Shown: piece by piece, positions 6,701 to 7,941 of the stretch | How positions within the stretch are numbered: the first letter of the stretch is position 1 | How the letters are laid out: every line of letters begins with the position of its first letter | Assembly (NCBI GenBank): GCA_964577195.1 | Contig: CAZNYF010000132.1 | Location: forward strand, 1-7,941 | DNA length: 7,941 nt | Source of the DNA: HyVt-560 sp964577195 | Lineage (GTDB): Bacteria; Pseudomonadota; Gammaproteobacteria; UWMA-0217 | Reading direction: 5' to 3' | The notes under the pieces: model-generated | The model's database searches: none | What the model was told of the DNA's origin: nothing | Seen by the model: only the letters and a program-made list of their open reading frames with translations | Position numbers and translations under genes: made by a program

Positions 6701-6889
6701 CACCTGCTTTTCGACATCGGATGCCGCCATGCCAGGAATGATGGTGGTGATGTCGATCCAGTTAAAATTGATCTCGGGGTCTTGCTCGCGGGGTAGTTGC
6801 AAGTAAGACAACGTACCGACGATGAGTACCAGAACAAAGGTCAGATTAGCCAATACATGATTGGCGAAAAAGCGTTCAAGTAATGGCAT
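3752..6889 (-). CDS. RND efflux transporter inner-membrane permease (AcrB/COG0841 type)
   Basis: This 1045-residue protein has the full RND architecture: TM1 (about 11-31), a large periplasmic porter domain (about 32-330), TM2-TM6 (about 335-482), an amphipathic linker, TM7 (about 525-545), a second periplasmic domain (about 546-875), and TM8-TM12 (about 876-1028). TM4 carries GMLVDDAVVVVEG with Asp400-Asp401, matching the proton-relay aspartates 407/408 of AcrB. In TM10 the motif GIAVNSAIVLI (940-950) has Asn944 where AcrB has Lys940, as in many AcrB-like proteins outside the AcrB/MexB core. It should work as a trimer, exporting substrates with its adaptor (23 bp upstream) and a TolC-type channel not encoded here. 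Absence of CusA/CzcA metal motifs in what I can read favours organic substrates, but specificity is not predictable. The ATG at 6889 has a weak AGAG upstream; MPLLERFFANHVLANL is a typical N-terminus for this group. The ORF is intact. Confidence 0.96.
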   Translation of the reverse strand: MPLLERFFANHVLANLTFVLVLIVGTLSYLQLPREQDPEINFNWIDITTIIPGMAASDVEKQVTSILEDAIRSVSDIKFVSSNSRENTSSILVRFEDIPGPQFDKRVIDLRREIQNKEDELPEEAESPFIFEVTTANAYPTATLVVSSPADDENLRQQAELVKKDLERIKGVDKILASALHEPELLVEFDAARLEALGIEPSQITDSIRLYYRDVSAGSIEVNGESWVVRLTGKSSDPAYLANLPIVGRSDEARLGSIAIIKRDKEEARHLVRYHDQPAVMLAVTKKVAVNTLDLVARLNAYAEKKNLQSSQTGVIVALTDDRTEITRNALRIMQNNAALGLILVLFTTWLFLGMRIALLTTIGIPFILAGTFWVLQIMGHTLNVTVLLGVVISLGMLVDDAVVVVEGIYYRLQRGASGMKASIDAIEEVFSPVTAAVLTTIAAFLPLMLLPGILGEFMRVIPIVVTTALVISLFEAFWMLPSHVHAIKVDLTKPSRIQAWRVRGLHKIRLTYTRLLIKAMRRPTLIISGMVMMFILAIFAAFAGQVNPKLTQNPVLDKFLVKTDFFAADPMRLFYINIEMPNGTPLSTTLKKVTEIETLSKQHFKVGEVRDIVSYAGQMVTEIAPFQGPHYGQIFVSLHPKTGNLRSVHEMVENLREQIVNTPGPSKIYFLQLSGGPPTSKPISVKVRGDEISEIRAAVAVLKQSLQSSGFAFDINDDDSSGVHELVLQVDPDAARRAGVSPEIIMRTVRLMVDGEIAAVLRERGEEVAVRVRSSGNKLTNIQQALDISINTANGSSVPLSSLVTQKAQLGLGNIRHYNFRRTITLEANIDKNKTDTVAANRYLVEQWELNRDQFPGIDLDFSGELDDINESIGAIGKLMLFGILLMYAILGTQFRSYFQPMMILITVPLAFTGVVMGLVATQNPLSLYTLYGVVALAGIAVNSAIVLISSANQRLGQGMSVLHATLYAARRRVIPILITSLTTIAGLFSLATGLGGKSLLWGPIATAIVWGLVVSTLLTLFVIPILYRLFMRFSYLNPRKSAH

Positions 6890-6912
6890 GGGGCATCTCT
6901 AATATTGAAGCG

Positions 6913-7920
6913 TTACTGTGGGTTGGTAACGCGAATCTCGTCATTAGCCTGGAGTCCAAAGCGACCGTCGATAATGACCTGTGTATTAGCTGGCAGGGAA
7001 GTTGCCACATCTTGTCCTGTTTGCGCATTGGTCAGCGGGATAAATTGGGCAATATTGGCTTTATTCACAAAAATACCGAGTTGGCCCTGACGTTCTACGA
7101 TGATGTTTGCGGGAATGTGATGTGCTTTCTCATACCAATTGATTCTTCCGCTGGCTCCGGTCAATGGTTTTGTTTTGATGAAATCAAAGCGGGCGCTGCG
7201 GTTATTGGATTGCGGATCGAGCATTGGCATGACTGACCGTAACTTTATGGGGTATTTCTCGCCACTGGTGGTGAACGTCAGTGTGGTCGCCGACATCACG
7301 CTACGGGTATCATGATTGGATAATGAGGCTTTGAGTTCCAGTCTTCCAATATCCACTAGGCGAATCATTGGTGATCCTGGTGCCGCCAATGCCCCAACAG
7401 CGGCAACACGCTCGGTAATGACGCCGTGATAGGGCGATTTCAAGCGACAACGCTCAACCTGTAAATTGGCTTGCTGGTGCGCCACTTGGGCTTGGATCAG
7501 TTCGGTTTGGCGCTGGTTCAAGTTGCTCAGCGCGATGCTGCTGGAAAGTTTTAGCTTATTACCGCGAGCCAGCTCTTTCTCGGCGAGCTGCTTGCGTGCG
7601 GCATTGCTTTGGCGGATTAATTCGGCGTCACGACAATCAAGTTTGACCAGCAGCTGATTTTTTTTAACCGTGTCACCAACGCGAACATCGACCTGGGTGA
7701 TTCGTGCACTTAGCTGAGCACTGATTAAGCTTTCATTGAGGCTAATAACCGTTGCAGGTGCTGAGTGGTGCGGAAAAATTTGTATTTCAGCCAGTGTTTT
7801 GGTGGTGACCGGGACGCTATCTGATGCCGAGCCAATACTAGCAATGCAGAGTAGCAGCGCGGGCAACAGCACCTTGATGATGTTTTTTTGTCGCCCGACT
7901 CTGAATCTGTTGATGGTCAT
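6913..7920 (-). CDS. RND efflux periplasmic adaptor (membrane fusion protein)
   Basis: This 335-residue protein is the HlyD/AcrA-type adaptor that couples the RND permease to the outer-membrane channel. An N-terminal Sec signal spans about residues 12-33 (core VLLPALLLCIASIGSA, likely cut after SAS or nearby). The LLLC stretch is not a good lipobox, so a soluble or anchored periplasmic protein is more likely than a lipoprotein. The order is: first half of the lipoyl domain (ISAQLSARITQVDVRVGDTVKKNQLLVKLD, 66-95), a short coiled-coil hairpin (96-158, rich in Gln/Ala/Leu/Glu), the second lipoyl half (CRLKSPYHGVITERVAAVGALAAPGSPMIRLVD, 158-190), then beta-barrel and membrane-proximal domains to the end. 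GAAGGGAA just upstream of the ATG is a good ribosome binding site. It is the first gene of the - strand series here, with the permease 23 bp downstream. Any regulator or promoter lies beyond the right edge. Confidence 0.94.
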   Translation of the reverse strand: MTINRFRVGRQKNIIKVLLPALLLCIASIGSASDSVPVTTKTLAEIQIFPHHSAPATVISLNESLISAQLSARITQVDVRVGDTVKKNQLLVKLDCRDAELIRQSNAARKQLAEKELARGNKLKLSSSIALSNLNQRQTELIQAQVAHQQANLQVERCRLKSPYHGVITERVAAVGALAAPGSPMIRLVDIGRLELKASLSNHDTRSVMSATTLTFTTSGEKYPIKLRSVMPMLDPQSNNRSARFDFIKTKPLTGASGRINWYEKAHHIPANIIVERQGQLGIFVNKANIAQFIPLTNAQTGQDVATSLPANTQVIIDGRFGLQANDEIRVTNPQ

Positions 7921-7941
7921 TAATTTCCCTTCTGATTGGCT

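Noticed and set aside
5475..6806. Several open frames of 60-112 codons in other frames across the RND permease gene
   Set aside because: They overlap an intact 1045-residue gene with clear family motifs, have no domain-like composition and no credible ribosome binding sites; they are shadows.
6883..7657. Open frames on the + strand opposite the adaptor gene, the longest 117 codons
   Set aside because: They are antisense to a well-supported adaptor gene and encode no recognisable protein.

Overview
The window (about 7.9 kb, moderate GC) looks like chromosomal DNA of a gammaproteobacterium, probably an environmental or marine one. The support is an E. coli-like MscL, a sigma-S-type promoter motif in front of it, an RND efflux pair, and a DUF4266 lipoprotein plus DUF3570 outer-membrane protein pair of the kind common in that class. 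This is judged from protein content alone, and no genus is assigned.

Left part, + strand. A small GIY-YIG nuclease gene (186-476) lies between two perfect 28-bp inverted copies of a hairpin-forming repeat (137-164 and 516-543), giving a compact 407-bp nuclease-plus-palindrome cassette. Next come mscL (683-1060), behind a good match to the sigma-S -10 consensus, and a 70-residue DUF2007 protein (1120-1332). The DUF2007 gene is interrupted at its very end by a 160-bp non-coding element (1321-1480) with 16-bp imperfect terminal inverted repeats and a 4-bp TAAA target duplication. This is a MITE-like insertion that now supplies the last three codons and the stop. Removing it in silico restores an ending K-E-A-stop.

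Right part, - strand, read from 7920 down to 1500. A tightly packed series runs: RND periplasmic adaptor (7920-6913), 23-bp gap, RND inner-membrane permease (6889-3752), 23-bp gap, VOC/glyoxalase-fold protein (3728-3387), 4-bp overlap, DUF4266 lipoprotein (3390-3166), 33-bp gap, DUF3570 outer-membrane beta-barrel candidate (3132-1870), about 49-bp gap, DUF6122 membrane protein (1820-1500, GTG start). The spacing suggests one transcription unit, at least as far as DUF3570. The adaptor and permease should form a proton-driven efflux pump with an outer-membrane channel encoded elsewhere. The lipoprotein and DUF3570 protein form a conserved cell-envelope pair of unknown function.

No rRNA, tRNA, CRISPR array, convincing rho-independent terminator or intact insertion sequence was found. 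The two items most worth following up are the palindrome-flanked GIY-YIG cassette and the MITE that became the 3' end of a gene.
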